From an uncultured Bacilli bacterium (GTDB lineage Bacteria; Bacillota_I; Bacilli_A; RF39; UBA660): a stretch of 32,540 nucleotides of DNA. The position numbers and the translations under genes were made by a program. How positions within the stretch are numbered: position 1 is the first letter of the stretch; each line of letters starts with the position of its first letter. Positions 6,878 through 16,084 of this stretch are shown here, piece after piece. The notes below the pieces were generated by a model. It worked only from the letters and a program-made list of their open reading frames with translations, made no database searches and was not told the DNA's origin. The DNA lies in NCBI GenBank assembly GCA_944359735.1, contig CALVTA010000002.1, forward strand, positions 1-32,540, read 5' to 3'.

Positions 6878-8965
6878 TTAAGAACTATACTTTTCAATTT
6901 TATTATTAGTAAAATCAAACATAACCATTCCATTCATTCTAATATCATAAATAATCGTACCATTAGTATGTAATCTCTCTACTATTTCATCATGAGGATG
7001 ATTAAACTTATTATTAACTCCTGCTGAAATTAAAGCATAAGTAGGATTTACTTGTTTAATAAACTCTTCACTACTACTAGTCCTAGAGCCATGATGTCCA
7101 ACTTTTAATATTGTAACATTACTAATATCATAATTATTTAAAATATATTTTTCACTTCTAATACTAGCATCTCCCATAAACAATATTTTTCTATCATAAA
7201 TAGTACTATAAATGACAAGACTACTATCATTTTCATCATCGTATGTGTTAGAAATAATTAAAAAATTAAAATTACCCAAACTAAAACTATCGCCCTCTTT
7301 TAACTTATAATGGATAGAAGAATTATTCCAAATTTTTTTCTCTAAGTCATTTAATTGATTGTTATTAAAAAAAACTGTTTCAACATCTATCTCATCCATA
7401 ATAGTTAAAGCTTCTCCTGCATGGTCATAATCACCATGAGTTAAAACCAGATAATCAAGTTTAGTTATTCCTAACTGATAAAGAAAATTAACTATATACT
7501 CCCCCTTCTTTGTTTTTTCGTACACTTGCCATTCTTCCTTATAATACTCCATAACCCCTCCAGTATCTATCAGCATAGATCTATTATTAGATACCAGCAA
7601 AAAACAATCACCTTGTCCTACATCTATCATATAAAGAGCATCTTTAGAAAATACCAAAGGAAAAACATAATGCAAAATAATTCCTATAAAAAGGAAATAA
7701 AGAAAAATATAACTTTTCTTCTTAAAAAATAAATAGGCAAATATCAAAAGATAATATAAGAAATAAAAACAAATATTTATTCTTCTCAAGACAATAAAAC
7801 CAAATTTAAATTCAGAAAAAAAATTAACACTAACTTCAAACATATTTATAAAAAATTCCAAAACAAATGATAAATGCGGAATAAAGAAAACAATCATCGA
7901 TAATGGAAACATTATAATATTAATAAAAGGTACATAAAATAAATTGTATATTATACTAAGAGGATTAATATAAGAAAAATGATATAAAGAAATGGGTAAA
8001 CTAACCAAGAAGCTTACCCAAGATACTTTTAATAATTCTCGTATTTTCCCTATTTTCTTTTTATTATCCATATATAATATTAAAGTACAACTAATAACTG
8101 TAGAATACTGAAACCCAATATCATAAATATAATATGGATTCAAGAAAAATAAAATACTAAGAGAAAATAATATTAGAAAGAAAGGTTTTATTTGTAAATT
8201 GAGGATCTTATTTAAAGAAAAAACTATACTAAATACAATCGCTCTATCAATAGTAGCACAAGAATCAATAAAAAAATAATAGACAAATATAGCCAAATAA
8301 ATTAAAAGGAGTTTGCGTAAACTTACATTTTTTTTAAATCTACTGAATATCGCTTGTAATATTACAAACAAAAAACTTATTTGTGTACCAGAAAGAGCAA
8401 AGAGATGAGAAATACCTAACTTTTGAAATTTTTCTTCTAACTCTACATCAAAATTAGTATCATTTCCTAAAAAGAAAACATTTACATAATTACTAACTTT
8501 ATCGTTAGTAATACTATTTCTAAGGATAGTTTTCACCTCTTTTAAAATATTACTATTTTTATTTTCTATGGAAAATTCAGATGTTTTCAAAAGGTAAAAT
8601 ACTCCTTTACGTTTTAAATAGGCTGGGTAGGAAAAACTATAAAAATTTTTACTAGAAAGAGGTTTGACTAATTCACCCTCTAATTTAAGTACATCACCTA
8701 ATGAAAGATTCTTCTTTACTTTTTCTAAGGTATCCTCAGTATCAAAATAATATGTGGCAATAAGGTTTTCTTTTGCTTTAATCAACATTGTCATTTTATT
8801 ACCCTCATACTCCAAACTAACAACTTCTCCAATAAAATCTTTTTCACTCCCTCCATATTTAGAAGTATGATCAATATTTATACAAATAAATAGGTAAAAA
8901 ATGCTTATAACAAATAATAAAATATACAAATAATTAAGTAGTAATATTTTCCTTAATTTGATCAA
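6878..8965 (-). CDS. comEC: DNA internalisation channel protein ComEC/Rec2
   Basis: Membrane channel that carries single-stranded DNA into the cell during natural transformation. The 695 residues comprise an N-terminal OB-like region, a central Competence domain with many membrane segments (for example LGISHLFALSGTQISFLF near residue 190), and a C-terminal metallo-beta-lactamase-like domain. The latter starts at MIDVGQGDCFLL and includes LTHGDYDHAGE, a metal-binding motif, and VGHHGS. It begins with TTG at 8965, nine bases after AGGAGAT, and overlaps the end of comEA by 32 bases. The gene looks intact, so DNA uptake may be functional, but no other competence gene is in the window. Confidence 0.95.
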   Translation of the reverse strand: MIKLRKILLLNYLYILLFVISIFYLFICINIDHTSKYGGSEKDFIGEVVSLEYEGNKMTMLIKAKENLIATYYFDTEDTLEKVKKNLSLGDVLKLEGELVKPLSSKNFYSFSYPAYLKRKGVFYLLKTSEFSIENKNSNILKEVKTILRNSITNDKVSNYVNVFFLGNDTNFDVELEEKFQKLGISHLFALSGTQISFLFVILQAIFSRFKKNVSLRKLLLIYLAIFVYYFFIDSCATIDRAIVFSIVFSLNKILNLQIKPFFLILFSLSILFFLNPYYIYDIGFQYSTVISCTLILYMDNKKKIGKIRELLKVSWVSFLVSLPISLYHFSYINPLSIIYNLFYVPFINIIMFPLSMIVFFIPHLSFVLEFFINMFEVSVNFFSEFKFGFIVLRRINICFYFLYYLLIFAYLFFKKKSYIFLYFLFIGIILHYVFPLVFSKDALYMIDVGQGDCFLLVSNNRSMLIDTGGVMEYYKEEWQVYEKTKKGEYIVNFLYQLGITKLDYLVLTHGDYDHAGEALTIMDEIDVETVFFNNNQLNDLEKKIWNNSSIHYKLKEGDSFSLGNFNFLIISNTYDDENDSSLVIYSTIYDRKILFMGDASIRSEKYILNNYDISNVTILKVGHHGSRTSSSEEFIKQVNPTYALISAGVNNKFNHPHDEIVERLHTNGTIIYDIRMNGMVMFDFTNNKIEKYSS

Positions 8966-9629
8966 ATATTGTATCTCCTATACCTTCAACTTCTTTTAGA
9001 TCCTCAATAGTTTGAAATGGCCCTACTTCTTCCCGATATTTAATAATAGACTTTGCTTTTGCCTCTCCAATACCAGAAAGCGTCATTAGTTCCTCCAAAC
9101 TAGCCTCATTAAGTGAAACTTTACTATCACTTAATACACTATTCTTCGTACTATCATTTTCAATACAGGCTCCATTAATTATCTCACTTTGATTAATACA
9201 AGCAGACTGTTCTTCTTGTTCTTTTTCTTTTGTGGCAGTAAAATTAACAACTTCATCATAACTATAAACAATTATTACCATCTCATCAGTTACTTTTTTA
9301 GATAGATTGAGAACAGAAGTATCAGCATCAACAGTTAAATCACCAGCTAACCTAATTACATCAATTACTCTACTCCCCTTCTTAACAGTATATATACCTG
9401 GAGTATTAACTTCACCTTTAATATCTACTTGGTAATACTCTTCAGCCTCATCATTATTAGAAGAATCTTCTTTAAGTTTTTCATTTGTAGTTTTCATTAC
9501 AACGCCTTCTTTAGCATCATCTTTAGAAAACTGAATTTTGAAAAAAAAGAACAGAATTAAGACCAATAACAAAGCTATGCCTAAAACACCAATAATGATT
9601 TCTTTTTTATGACGATAAGTAAAAGTCAT
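8934..9629 (-). CDS. comEA: DNA receptor ComEA
   Basis: Membrane-anchored DNA-binding protein of the competence pseudopilus system, passing DNA to ComEC. One N-terminal membrane segment (about 10-30) is followed by an acidic linker and an SLBB domain (about 65-130, VDIKGEVNTPGIYTVKKG). A Cys pair (CINQ...ACIE, about 143-156) precedes two helix-hairpin-helix motifs at the C-terminus (LMTLSGIGEAKAKSII and LKEVEGIGDTIFDQI). At 231 residues it is of normal length. A strong AAAGGAGG site precedes the ATG. It forms an overlapping operon with comEC. The two Cys residues may form a disulphide outside the membrane; this is inference. Confidence 0.95.
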   Translation of the reverse strand: MTFTYRHKKEIIIGVLGIALLLVLILFFFFKIQFSKDDAKEGVVMKTTNEKLKEDSSNNDEAEEYYQVDIKGEVNTPGIYTVKKGSRVIDVIRLAGDLTVDADTSVLNLSKKVTDEMVIIVYSYDEVVNFTATKEKEQEEQSACINQSEIINGACIENDSTKNSVLSDSKVSLNEASLEELMTLSGIGEAKAKSIIKYREEVGPFQTIEDLKEVEGIGDTIFDQIKENITT

Positions 9630-9705
9630 TTCTAATTACCTCCTTTCCAATCACAACATTAACAAAAGTTAAAAAAAAGTACAAAAAGCCAATATTTTAA
9701 ATTGA

Positions 9706-9740
9706 CAAAAAAAAGAAGTTCAATTTGCTTTTTCACTTCT
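9706..9740 (-). terminator. Terminator after the SEDS gene
   Basis: On the minus strand AGAAGT and ACTTCT form the base of a stem, followed by eight T. The upper stem is imperfect. Confidence 0.65.
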
Positions 9741-9796
9741 ACAAATTTAAACTTTTGAGCTCTAACTTAAACTAAATTTACAAAATTCAAACTTTT

Positions 9797-10936
9797 TTAT
9801 TTATTTTTTTCTCTTAACTTATTCTCAATATTAACTCGCTGAACCATTGCTAAAGCTACCATCAAACAGAGAGTAAAACTACCACCATAACTCATAAAAG
9901 GAAGAGGAACTCCTGTCATTGGCATTAAACCAAACAATCCCATCAAGTTAATAACTACATGTAAAAATATATAAATTGCAACCCCATAACATAATAAAGC
10001 TCCTCTATTTGTATAACTAGCTCTACCTATTTTTAAAATTCTATATAAGAGATAAAGATATGAAAGTATAATTAAAACGCCAACTATTAAACCAAGTTCT
10101 TCAACAATAACAGCAAAAATAAAATCTGTATAAGGATATGGTAAATACAAATATTTTTGTGTACTATTACCAAGTCCTATTCCTGTTAATCCACCGTTAT
10201 TAATAGCAATATAACCATTACACACCTGATTACCAGTATCAAGAAGTCTATCACAAGGTCTAGTAAAATTAAATCTTTCCAATTGTCTTGTTTGTAAAAT
10301 ACTACCACCTGTCATAATAAGTACTGCAGCAACTAAAATAGCCATTCCCAAAAATAATAAAATAACTTTACTCTTTATAGGTTTAGAAATAGGTGCTGCA
10401 AAAAAAATCAAACTTGTAAGTGCTGCAAAAATAATGGCTGTACCTAAATCAGGTTGTAACATAATTAGAAAAGTAATAATAACGCCTATAATCAAAGGAA
10501 CAAGCGTTATAAAAAAATTATTTAATTTTTTTTCATGAACTTCATAATATCTTGCCATAAAAACAATCATAATAACTTTAATAAACTCACTAGGTTGCAA
10601 AGTAAAAGGACCTATCGGAATCCAACTAACTGCATAATTAGTCGCTTTACCATAAACAAGCAACAATATTAAAACAGCAATCATAATAATCAATAAAAAA
10701 TTAGACATCATTCCATAAAATTTTGTATTAAACTTAACTAAAAATATACAAACTATAAAACTAACTAATAAAAATAATCCCTGTCTTAAAAAATATGCAT
10801 AAGGACTTCCTCCATTCATATAAGAAGTAACATTACTAGCAGAAAAAATCATAATCAATCCTAAAACAAAAAGAACTAAAGTAATAAGAAACAATGGTTT
10901 ATCAATATTTTTAATAATATCTTTAAATTTAGTCAC
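9797..10936 (-). CDS. ftsW: SEDS peptidoglycan polymerase (FtsW/RodA/SpoVE family)
   Basis: Polytopic membrane glycosyltransferase that polymerises lipid II together with a class B penicillin-binding protein. It has 379 residues and about ten membrane segments. Family motifs are visible: LQPSEFIKVIMIVFMARYY, LLQPDLGTAIIF (the conserved Asp of SEDS enzymes), GGLTGIGLGNSTQKYLYLP, DFIFAVIVEELG and the FtsW-type GVPLPFMSYGGS near the end. These fit FtsW or SpoVE better than RodA. FtsW and SpoVE cannot be told apart here, and no partner transpeptidase gene lies nearby. It is preceded by AAGGAGGGTT and followed by a terminator, so it is likely monocistronic. Confidence 0.88.
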   Translation of the reverse strand: MTKFKDIIKNIDKPLFLITLVLFVLGLIMIFSASNVTSYMNGGSPYAYFLRQGLFLLVSFIVCIFLVKFNTKFYGMMSNFLLIIMIAVLILLLVYGKATNYAVSWIPIGPFTLQPSEFIKVIMIVFMARYYEVHEKKLNNFFITLVPLIIGVIITFLIMLQPDLGTAIIFAALTSLIFFAAPISKPIKSKVILLFLGMAILVAAVLIMTGGSILQTRQLERFNFTRPCDRLLDTGNQVCNGYIAINNGGLTGIGLGNSTQKYLYLPYPYTDFIFAVIVEELGLIVGVLIILSYLYLLYRILKIGRASYTNRGALLCYGVAIYIFLHVVINLMGLFGLMPMTGVPLPFMSYGGSFTLCLMVALAMVQRVNIENKLREKNK

Positions 10937-11017
10937 TTTAACCCTCCTTGTCTTTTTCTTTTAGAATACCACATTTCTCTCTTAGTTTAAAGTTACCTAG
11001 TCAAATTCATTAACAAT

Positions 11018-11044
11018 TTGACATATATTTTCATATCTTATAAT
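11018..11044 (+). promoter_or_regulatory. Possible promoter of the YjcZ-like gene
   Basis: TTGACA (11018-11023) and TATAAT (11039-11044) are perfect SigA elements but only 15 bp apart, shorter than usual. A CAAATT/AATTTG inverted repeat (11002-11020) overlaps the -35, so control is possible. A SigE- or SigK-type promoter overlapping the same bases cannot be excluded. Confidence 0.5.
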
Positions 11045-11065
11045 AGAAAAAGGAGGTTTTAGACT

Positions 11066-11245
11066 ATGTATTATTATGGTGGGGGATCATTCAATTCATT
11101 CCCATCTTGTGGTTGCAATACACAAAACCCTTGGTGGTTTTACCCTAGTTGTGGCTTTTATAATCAAAACAATAACAACTATGCTATTATTTTAGTATTA
11201 TTTATTTTATTAGTTATTGTTATTGGTGCAAGATTTACACGTTAA
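11066..11245 (+). CDS. Small YjcZ-like membrane protein, probably sporulation-related
   Basis: 59-codon ORF with an excellent AAAGGAGG site nine bases before the ATG and its own terminator. The N-terminal half is unusual: YYYGGG, then Phe/Trp/Asn-rich sequence with two Cys-Gly units (SCGCN and SCGFY). The C-terminal half is one membrane segment, NNYAIILVLFILLVIVIGA, ending in basic residues. The aliphatic segment ending in a short tail resembles the YjcZ/YhdX group of small Bacilli sporulation proteins (typically FALIVVLFILLIIVG). Function is unknown even in Bacillus; a spore-surface or membrane role is likely by analogy. Confidence 0.8.
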   Translation: MYYYGGGSFNSFPSCGCNTQNPWWFYPSCGFYNQNNNNYAIILVLFILLVIVIGARFTR

Positions 11246-11270
11246 GAAAGGTTGATCCTTTCTTTTTTTT
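11244..11270 (+). terminator. Terminator after the YjcZ-like gene
   Basis: AAGAAAGG/CCTTTCTT stem with a TTGAT loop and eight or more T. Confidence 0.9.
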
Positions 11271-11310
11271 AAATTTTATGTTAGAATATAGCAAGAAATG
11301 GGGTATTTAG

Positions 11311-11859
11311 ATGTTAAAAAATAAAGATATATTAGACGAAAAAGATAAAAGATTACGTTTAGTTAGTAAAGATGTTACATTTCCTTTAAGTAAAGAAGAC
11401 TTAAAAAATATTGATTTAATGGTTGAATACCTAACTAATAGCCAAATTGAACGATTAGCTGAAAAATATAATCTTCGTCCTGGCATGGGTATGGCTGCTA
11501 TTCAATTAGGAATTCCTAAAAGATATTTAACTATTGTTCATGAAGTTGGAGAAGAAGAATTCGATACTTATATTATATGTAATCCTAAAATTGTTAGTAA
11601 TTCAATGGAAAAAATTTATGTTGAAATGGGAGAAGGATGTCTTTCTGTAAATCGTGAGGTAGATGGAATTGTTCCAAGATATGCTAGAGTTACAGTTGAA
11701 GGATATGATATAAATGGAAATAAAATTAGAATTAGAGCAAGGGAAGAACTTGCCATTGCTTTCCAACATGAAATAGACCATTTAAATGGGATCATGTTTA
11801 CTGATTATATTGATCCTAAAGCTCCTTTTAAAGATGCTGATAAATATAGATCTATTTAA
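11311..11859 (+). CDS. def: Peptide deformylase
   Basis: Metalloenzyme that removes the formyl group from the N-terminal methionine of new proteins. All three motifs are visible: GMGMAAIQLG (58-67), EGCLSV (108-113, metal ligand Cys110) and QHEIDHLNG (152-160, His153, Glu154, His157). In motif 1 the usual Pro of AAPQ is Ile, a small departure from the GxGLAAPQ consensus. Length (182) and the insertion before motif 2 fit a type 2 Gram-positive deformylase. It lies alone on the plus strand between two terminators, with a modest GGGG ribosome binding site. Confidence 0.95.
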   Translation: MLKNKDILDEKDKRLRLVSKDVTFPLSKEDLKNIDLMVEYLTNSQIERLAEKYNLRPGMGMAAIQLGIPKRYLTIVHEVGEEEFDTYIICNPKIVSNSMEKIYVEMGEGCLSVNREVDGIVPRYARVTVEGYDINGNKIRIRAREELAIAFQHEIDHLNGIMFTDYIDPKAPFKDADKYRSI

Positions 11860-11884
11860 AAAAGTAGGAAATACCTACTTTTTT
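11857..11884. terminator. Bidirectional terminator between def and the opposing gene
   Basis: AAAAAAGTAGG/CCTACTTTTTT stem with a short AAATA loop; T-runs on both strands serve convergent genes. Confidence 0.9.
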
Positions 11885-12641
11885 ACTTTATCCCACTTTT
11901 ATTGCCATAATATAAAGCTAATACTTGTAACTTATCATCATCACAAGATAAATCAGGTATCTCATATAACAACTTGTTAAATGAAGTTATTATCTCTTCA
12001 TAAGAAAGACTTTTTATAATCTTTCCTTGTAACACCTTTCTTGCTTCTTCTTTACTCATATACAAAGCATTGCTTGCTATATCCAAAGTCTTCTCATTAT
12101 TTTCTAAATAAGCATGATAATGACCACCCACAAACAGATTATTATCATAAGACAAAACAGCTTTGTAATCTTTATTTTCTTTAATAAAATCAAAACTGCG
12201 AGCAAAACACCATCCCTTCAAAGGCTTTTCAAATATATAGCTAGTTTTACTATTTTTAAAGAAATCACTTGCTCTTCGCACCATAATAATACCCTTATTA
12301 GTCTTCAATTTATAAATACCATCAAAAATACTAAAATCCTCTATTCCTGGCCACAACAAAGCCTTTTCATCCCCTTCTAACAAGTGATAAATTGCATTAT
12401 GAATAGATGAAATATAATTAAAACCATATTCATTTAAAATTTTTTCTAATACTAAATGTTTATGATCTTTTTTAAGATAAAAATAATTATATAAAAGACT
12501 ATTAAGTGGATTATCATCATATTTATGATAAAATCCTACCGTTTTATATTTATCAATAATGAATTTTGCTACCTGAACATTCTGATCAAAATACCTAATT
12601 TCTGTATCTAAATACTGTCTATCAACTACATTAAATTCCAT
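11883..12641 (-). CDS. Hypothetical protein with possible Cys-His-Asp catalytic triad
   Basis: 252-residue soluble protein, not recognised. In the C-terminal half a Cys in GWCFARSFDF (about 143-152) is followed by a His-rich strand GGHYHAYLEN (about 168-177) and an Asp in KTLDIASNAL (about 180-190). This order and the flanking strands resemble the papain/transglutaminase-like fold (Cys...His...Asp). The N-terminal third is helical and Tyr-rich. No signal peptide is seen. It is monocistronic and ends in a bidirectional terminator shared with def. Divergent from it is a clear transglutaminase-like gene, which makes the fold guess slightly more attractive. It could equally be a lineage-specific protein of another fold. 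Confidence 0.6.
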   Translation of the reverse strand: MEFNVVDRQYLDTEIRYFDQNVQVAKFIIDKYKTVGFYHKYDDNPLNSLLYNYFYLKKDHKHLVLEKILNEYGFNYISSIHNAIYHLLEGDEKALLWPGIEDFSIFDGIYKLKTNKGIIMVRRASDFFKNSKTSYIFEKPLKGWCFARSFDFIKENKDYKAVLSYDNNLFVGGHYHAYLENNEKTLDIASNALYMSKEEARKVLQGKIIKSLSYEEIITSFNKLLYEIPDLSCDDDKLQVLALYYGNKSGIK

Positions 12642-12709
12642 AACCTTACCACCCTATTACTAGTATAACAAATATTTCTGTAAAGGAATAGATATTTCTT
12701 TTTAAATGA

Positions 12710-12738
12710 TTTACAAAACATAAGACAACTGCTAAAAT
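12710..12738 (+). promoter_or_regulatory. Promoter of the transglutaminase-like gene
   Basis: TTTACA (12710-12715), a 17-bp spacer and TAAAAT (12733-12738), seven bases before an AGGAGG site. Confidence 0.7.
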
Positions 12739-12754
12739 TAGATAGGAGGATACA

Positions 12755-13666
12755 ATGAAAAAATATATTACTTTAATTTTTCTAATAATACTATTTGGCT
12801 TTACATATACATTTAGAAAGCCTTTATATAATTTATATAGAACTTATCTTATAAAAGAAAATAAAAATATAACTTTAAATGAAAAAAATAATTATAGTAG
12901 AGATTACAACTTTAATTATGTAAGTTTAACTAATAATTTTAGTCCTAGTAATTACCAAGATTTATTGAATATATACTTTACAGTTCTAAACTCAGGAATT
13001 ACTACATTTTCATTTTACTGCCCTAATAATTATACAGAATGTATAAATGATGTTGATAGTCTTGCTAATAACCAAAAAACTCTATCTACTATTAACAACT
13101 TTGTTCATCCTTTTAATAGTTTCAAACATCTAGAAACTAGTTATGATGATTATGGCAAAGTCACTTTAAAAATAGAACATATCTATACCGATAGTGATAT
13201 TAAATTAATAGAATCCAAAGTCAAAAATATAGAAAAAGAAATATGGCAAAACAACATGACGGAAGAAGATAAAATAAAAGCAGCCCATAATTATATTATA
13301 AATAACAGTAAATACGATAAAGATAGAAGTGATAATAATATTGTAAAATACAAATCTGATACGGCTTATGGAACTCTTTTAGAAGGATACAGTCTTTGTG
13401 GTGGATATACTGATGCCATGGAATTATTTTTAGAAGATATGAATTTAAAAAGCTACAAAGTAGCCTCTGAAAATCACGTTTGGAATGCCTTATATATTAA
13501 TGAAAATTGGTATCATCTAGATCTTACTTGGGATGATCCTATTACAACCGATGGTAGCGATATTTTAGAATATAATTTTTTCTTAATAACGACAAGTGAA
13601 TTAGAAAGTCTAGAAGCCGAACAACATATTTACGATAAAACTATTTACAGTGAACTTGCAACTTAA
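12755..13666 (+). CDS. Membrane-anchored transglutaminase-like domain protein
   Basis: 303 residues. An N-terminal hydrophobic segment (about 4-20) with a basic start suggests a signal anchor, so the domain is probably extracytoplasmic. The C-terminal transglutaminase core (about 170-290) shows AAHNYIINNSKYD, then TLLEGYSLCGGYTDAM with the catalytic Cys, ENHVWNALYINENWYHLDLTWDDP with His and Asp, the canonical order. Related Firmicutes proteins act as cell-surface proteases or peptide cyclisers, often of unknown substrate. Strong AGGAGG before the ATG; own promoter and terminator, so a single-gene unit. A second gene with a possible Cys-His-Asp set is divergent next to it. Confidence 0.9.
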   Translation: MKKYITLIFLIILFGFTYTFRKPLYNLYRTYLIKENKNITLNEKNNYSRDYNFNYVSLTNNFSPSNYQDLLNIYFTVLNSGITTFSFYCPNNYTECINDVDSLANNQKTLSTINNFVHPFNSFKHLETSYDDYGKVTLKIEHIYTDSDIKLIESKVKNIEKEIWQNNMTEEDKIKAAHNYIINNSKYDKDRSDNNIVKYKSDTAYGTLLEGYSLCGGYTDAMELFLEDMNLKSYKVASENHVWNALYINENWYHLDLTWDDPITTDGSDILEYNFFLITTSELESLEAEQHIYDKTIYSELAT

Positions 13667-13699
13667 AAAATGCTATGATTTTAAATCCTAGCATTTTTT
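13665..13699. terminator. Bidirectional terminator between convergent genes
   Basis: AAAAAATGCTA/TAGCATTTTTT arms with an inner GATTT/AAATC pair; serves both the transglutaminase-like gene and pheT. Confidence 0.9.
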
Positions 13700-13720
13700 A
13701 GTTATTACTAAAACATATTA

Positions 13721-16084
13721 TTAACTCCTAAGTTCTACATTTAAAGTAGACTCCACTTTTTTAATAATATTATCAAATACATTCATAACTTCTTCATCAG
13801 TTAGAGTCCTATTTTTATCCATAAATGTAAGATTATAAGCAATAGATTTTTTATCATCATCTAAGTTTTGATAGACATCAAAAACTTTAATTTCACTAAG
13901 CAATCTACCTCCAGCCTTTTTTATAACAGTTTCAATATCACTTGATAACATCTCTTTAGGAACAACAAAAGCAACATCTTTAATAATAGTTGGATACCTA
14001 GAAGCTTCTTTATATTTTAAAGCCTTTACTTTACCCATCAAAGCCTCCATTGAAATCTCACAAACATAAACTTCATCCTTGCAATTTTTAGGATGAACTC
14101 GTCCCATAATTCCAATTTTTTTACGATCTAATAATATATCAGAAGATATACCAGGATGTAATGAAGAAGTAGTTCCTCTAACAAATTGATATCTATTTTT
14201 AAAGCCTAAATAATTAAGCAGTTCTTCAACAATGCCTTTCACCAAATAAAAGTCTACCTTAAGAGATCCCTGCCAAGAATTAACAACATAATTTCCTTTC
14301 ATAAGAAATGAAATTTTACTTTCTTCATTATAATCATTATCATAGACCTTAGAAATTTCATAAATATTTATATTTTCTACTTTACGAGCTTTATTATAAT
14401 TATATACATTTAATAAAGATGGTAATAAAGTAGTTCTAATAACACTCTTATCAACACTCATAGGATTTGGAAGAACAATATTTTGCCTTTCTTCATAATT
14501 AAACATTTTAGACATTTCAGGTGATACTAAAGTATAAGTTTTAACTTCATTAAGCCCTAAACTTCTAAGCCGCTTAGATATAACTTTACGATATTTAACA
14601 TCACCTATATATTGACCTCTGCGAATTTCAACTTTAGGCAACGTAGAAACTAATTTTTGATAACCATAAAGTCTACCAATCTCTTCAGCAATATCATTAA
14701 CATTAGGATCAATATCCAGTCTTCTTTTAGGAATTGTAACTTTAAACTTACCATTTTTTAGAGTATATGGAAAGTCAAGACGTTCAAGTTCAAACTTCAT
14801 ATCTTCCTCAGTAATACAAATTCCTAACATCCTATCAATTTGTTCAGGAACAAATTCTACTATCTTTTCAGTTTTATCAACAACATCATGGCTTACTATT
14901 CCTGATAAAACAGTAGCATTAGCATATTTTTCTAACAAATAGCATGCCCTATTAATAGCATCTAAAGTATATTCATAATTTAACCCTTTACCATATCTAA
15001 TGCTTGCTTCACTTCTAAGATCTAAATGAGTCGCTGTATATCTAATACTAACAGCATCAAAGATAGCAGATTCAATTAAAATATTTTTAGTATTAGAAGT
15101 TACTTCAGTATTTTCACCACCCATAACACCAGCAACACAAACGGGTTTAACTCCATCAGTAATAACGATATCACTACTTTTTAAAATTCTTTCCTTTCCA
15201 TCTAAAGTAATTATTTTCTCTTCATCTTTAGCATCTCTTACTAAAATTTTATCTCCCAATACATCTTTATCAAAGAAATGAAGTGGTTGTCCAAACTCTA
15301 ACATAACATAATTAGAAATATCTACAACATTATTAATCGGTCTCATACCAACAGATAATAATCTTCTTTTAATAAAATCAGGAGACTCCTTAATTTCTAC
15401 ATTAGTAACCATCTTTGCTAAATAATAAGGACATTTATCAGTCTTAACTTCTAATTTAAAACAATCATTTATATCATTCTTAGATTCTTTATAAGATAAA
15501 TTAGGTAATTTTACTTTTCTATTTAGTATTGCCGATATTTCATAAGCGAAACCAATATGATAATAACAGTCATTATTGCGATGTTTATGAATATCTAACT
15601 CGTATAATGTATCCTCAAGTCCTAAGTACACTAAAGGATCGCTTCCCACTACAGCATCATCTTTTAACTCTGCAATACCTTTAGCATAAGTCTCATCAGT
15701 TTTTTCTTCAAACCCTAATTCATATAAAGCACAAATCATACCATTAGATTCTACTCCTCTAATTTTACTTGTTTTAATAATAAAATCTCCTGGTAAAACA
15801 GCACCTGGTAAGGCTACTATTACCTTTATACCTTCTCTAACATTAGGAGCTCCACAAACTATCTGTTGTAACTCATCTTTACCCACATCAACTTGACATA
15901 AATGTAAATGATCACTATCAGGATGATCTATACAACTCATAACTTTACCAATAACTAAATTATCTATTTTATTAGTAATAACTCTCTCAACATTTATACC
16001 AGCTTCTGTAATCTTAACCGCTAACTTCTCTAAATCTTGATCAGATATATCAATATAATCTTTTACCCACTCTAAATTAATCAT
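13721..16084 (-). CDS. pheT: Phenylalanyl-tRNA synthetase beta subunit
   Basis: Beta chain of the alpha2-beta2 enzyme that charges tRNA(Phe) in the cytoplasm. An N-terminal EMAP/OB tRNA-binding domain (about 40-150) is followed by the B3/B4 editing region (about 210-390, GQPLHFFDKD, MGGENTEVT), the B5 domain, a catalytic-like core and a C-terminal anticodon-binding FDX domain (SRYPTIIKDVAFVV). The start at 16084 (MINLEWVKDYIDI) is preferred over a longer frame. It has GAGGAGAT nine bases upstream, overlaps the pheS stop by eight bases, and gives 787 residues, near the usual ~800. It is controlled with pheS by the upstream T-box. Confidence 0.97.
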   Translation of the reverse strand: MINLEWVKDYIDISDQDLEKLAVKITEAGINVERVITNKIDNLVIGKVMSCIDHPDSDHLHLCQVDVGKDELQQIVCGAPNVREGIKVIVALPGAVLPGDFIIKTSKIRGVESNGMICALYELGFEEKTDETYAKGIAELKDDAVVGSDPLVYLGLEDTLYELDIHKHRNNDCYYHIGFAYEISAILNRKVKLPNLSYKESKNDINDCFKLEVKTDKCPYYLAKMVTNVEIKESPDFIKRRLLSVGMRPINNVVDISNYVMLEFGQPLHFFDKDVLGDKILVRDAKDEEKIITLDGKERILKSSDIVITDGVKPVCVAGVMGGENTEVTSNTKNILIESAIFDAVSIRYTATHLDLRSEASIRYGKGLNYEYTLDAINRACYLLEKYANATVLSGIVSHDVVDKTEKIVEFVPEQIDRMLGICITEEDMKFELERLDFPYTLKNGKFKVTIPKRRLDIDPNVNDIAEEIGRLYGYQKLVSTLPKVEIRRGQYIGDVKYRKVISKRLRSLGLNEVKTYTLVSPEMSKMFNYEERQNIVLPNPMSVDKSVIRTTLLPSLLNVYNYNKARKVENINIYEISKVYDNDYNEESKISFLMKGNYVVNSWQGSLKVDFYLVKGIVEELLNYLGFKNRYQFVRGTTSSLHPGISSDILLDRKKIGIMGRVHPKNCKDEVYVCEISMEALMGKVKALKYKEASRYPTIIKDVAFVVPKEMLSSDIETVIKKAGGRLLSEIKVFDVYQNLDDDKKSIAYNLTFMDKNRTLTDEEVMNVFDNIIKKVESTLNVELRS

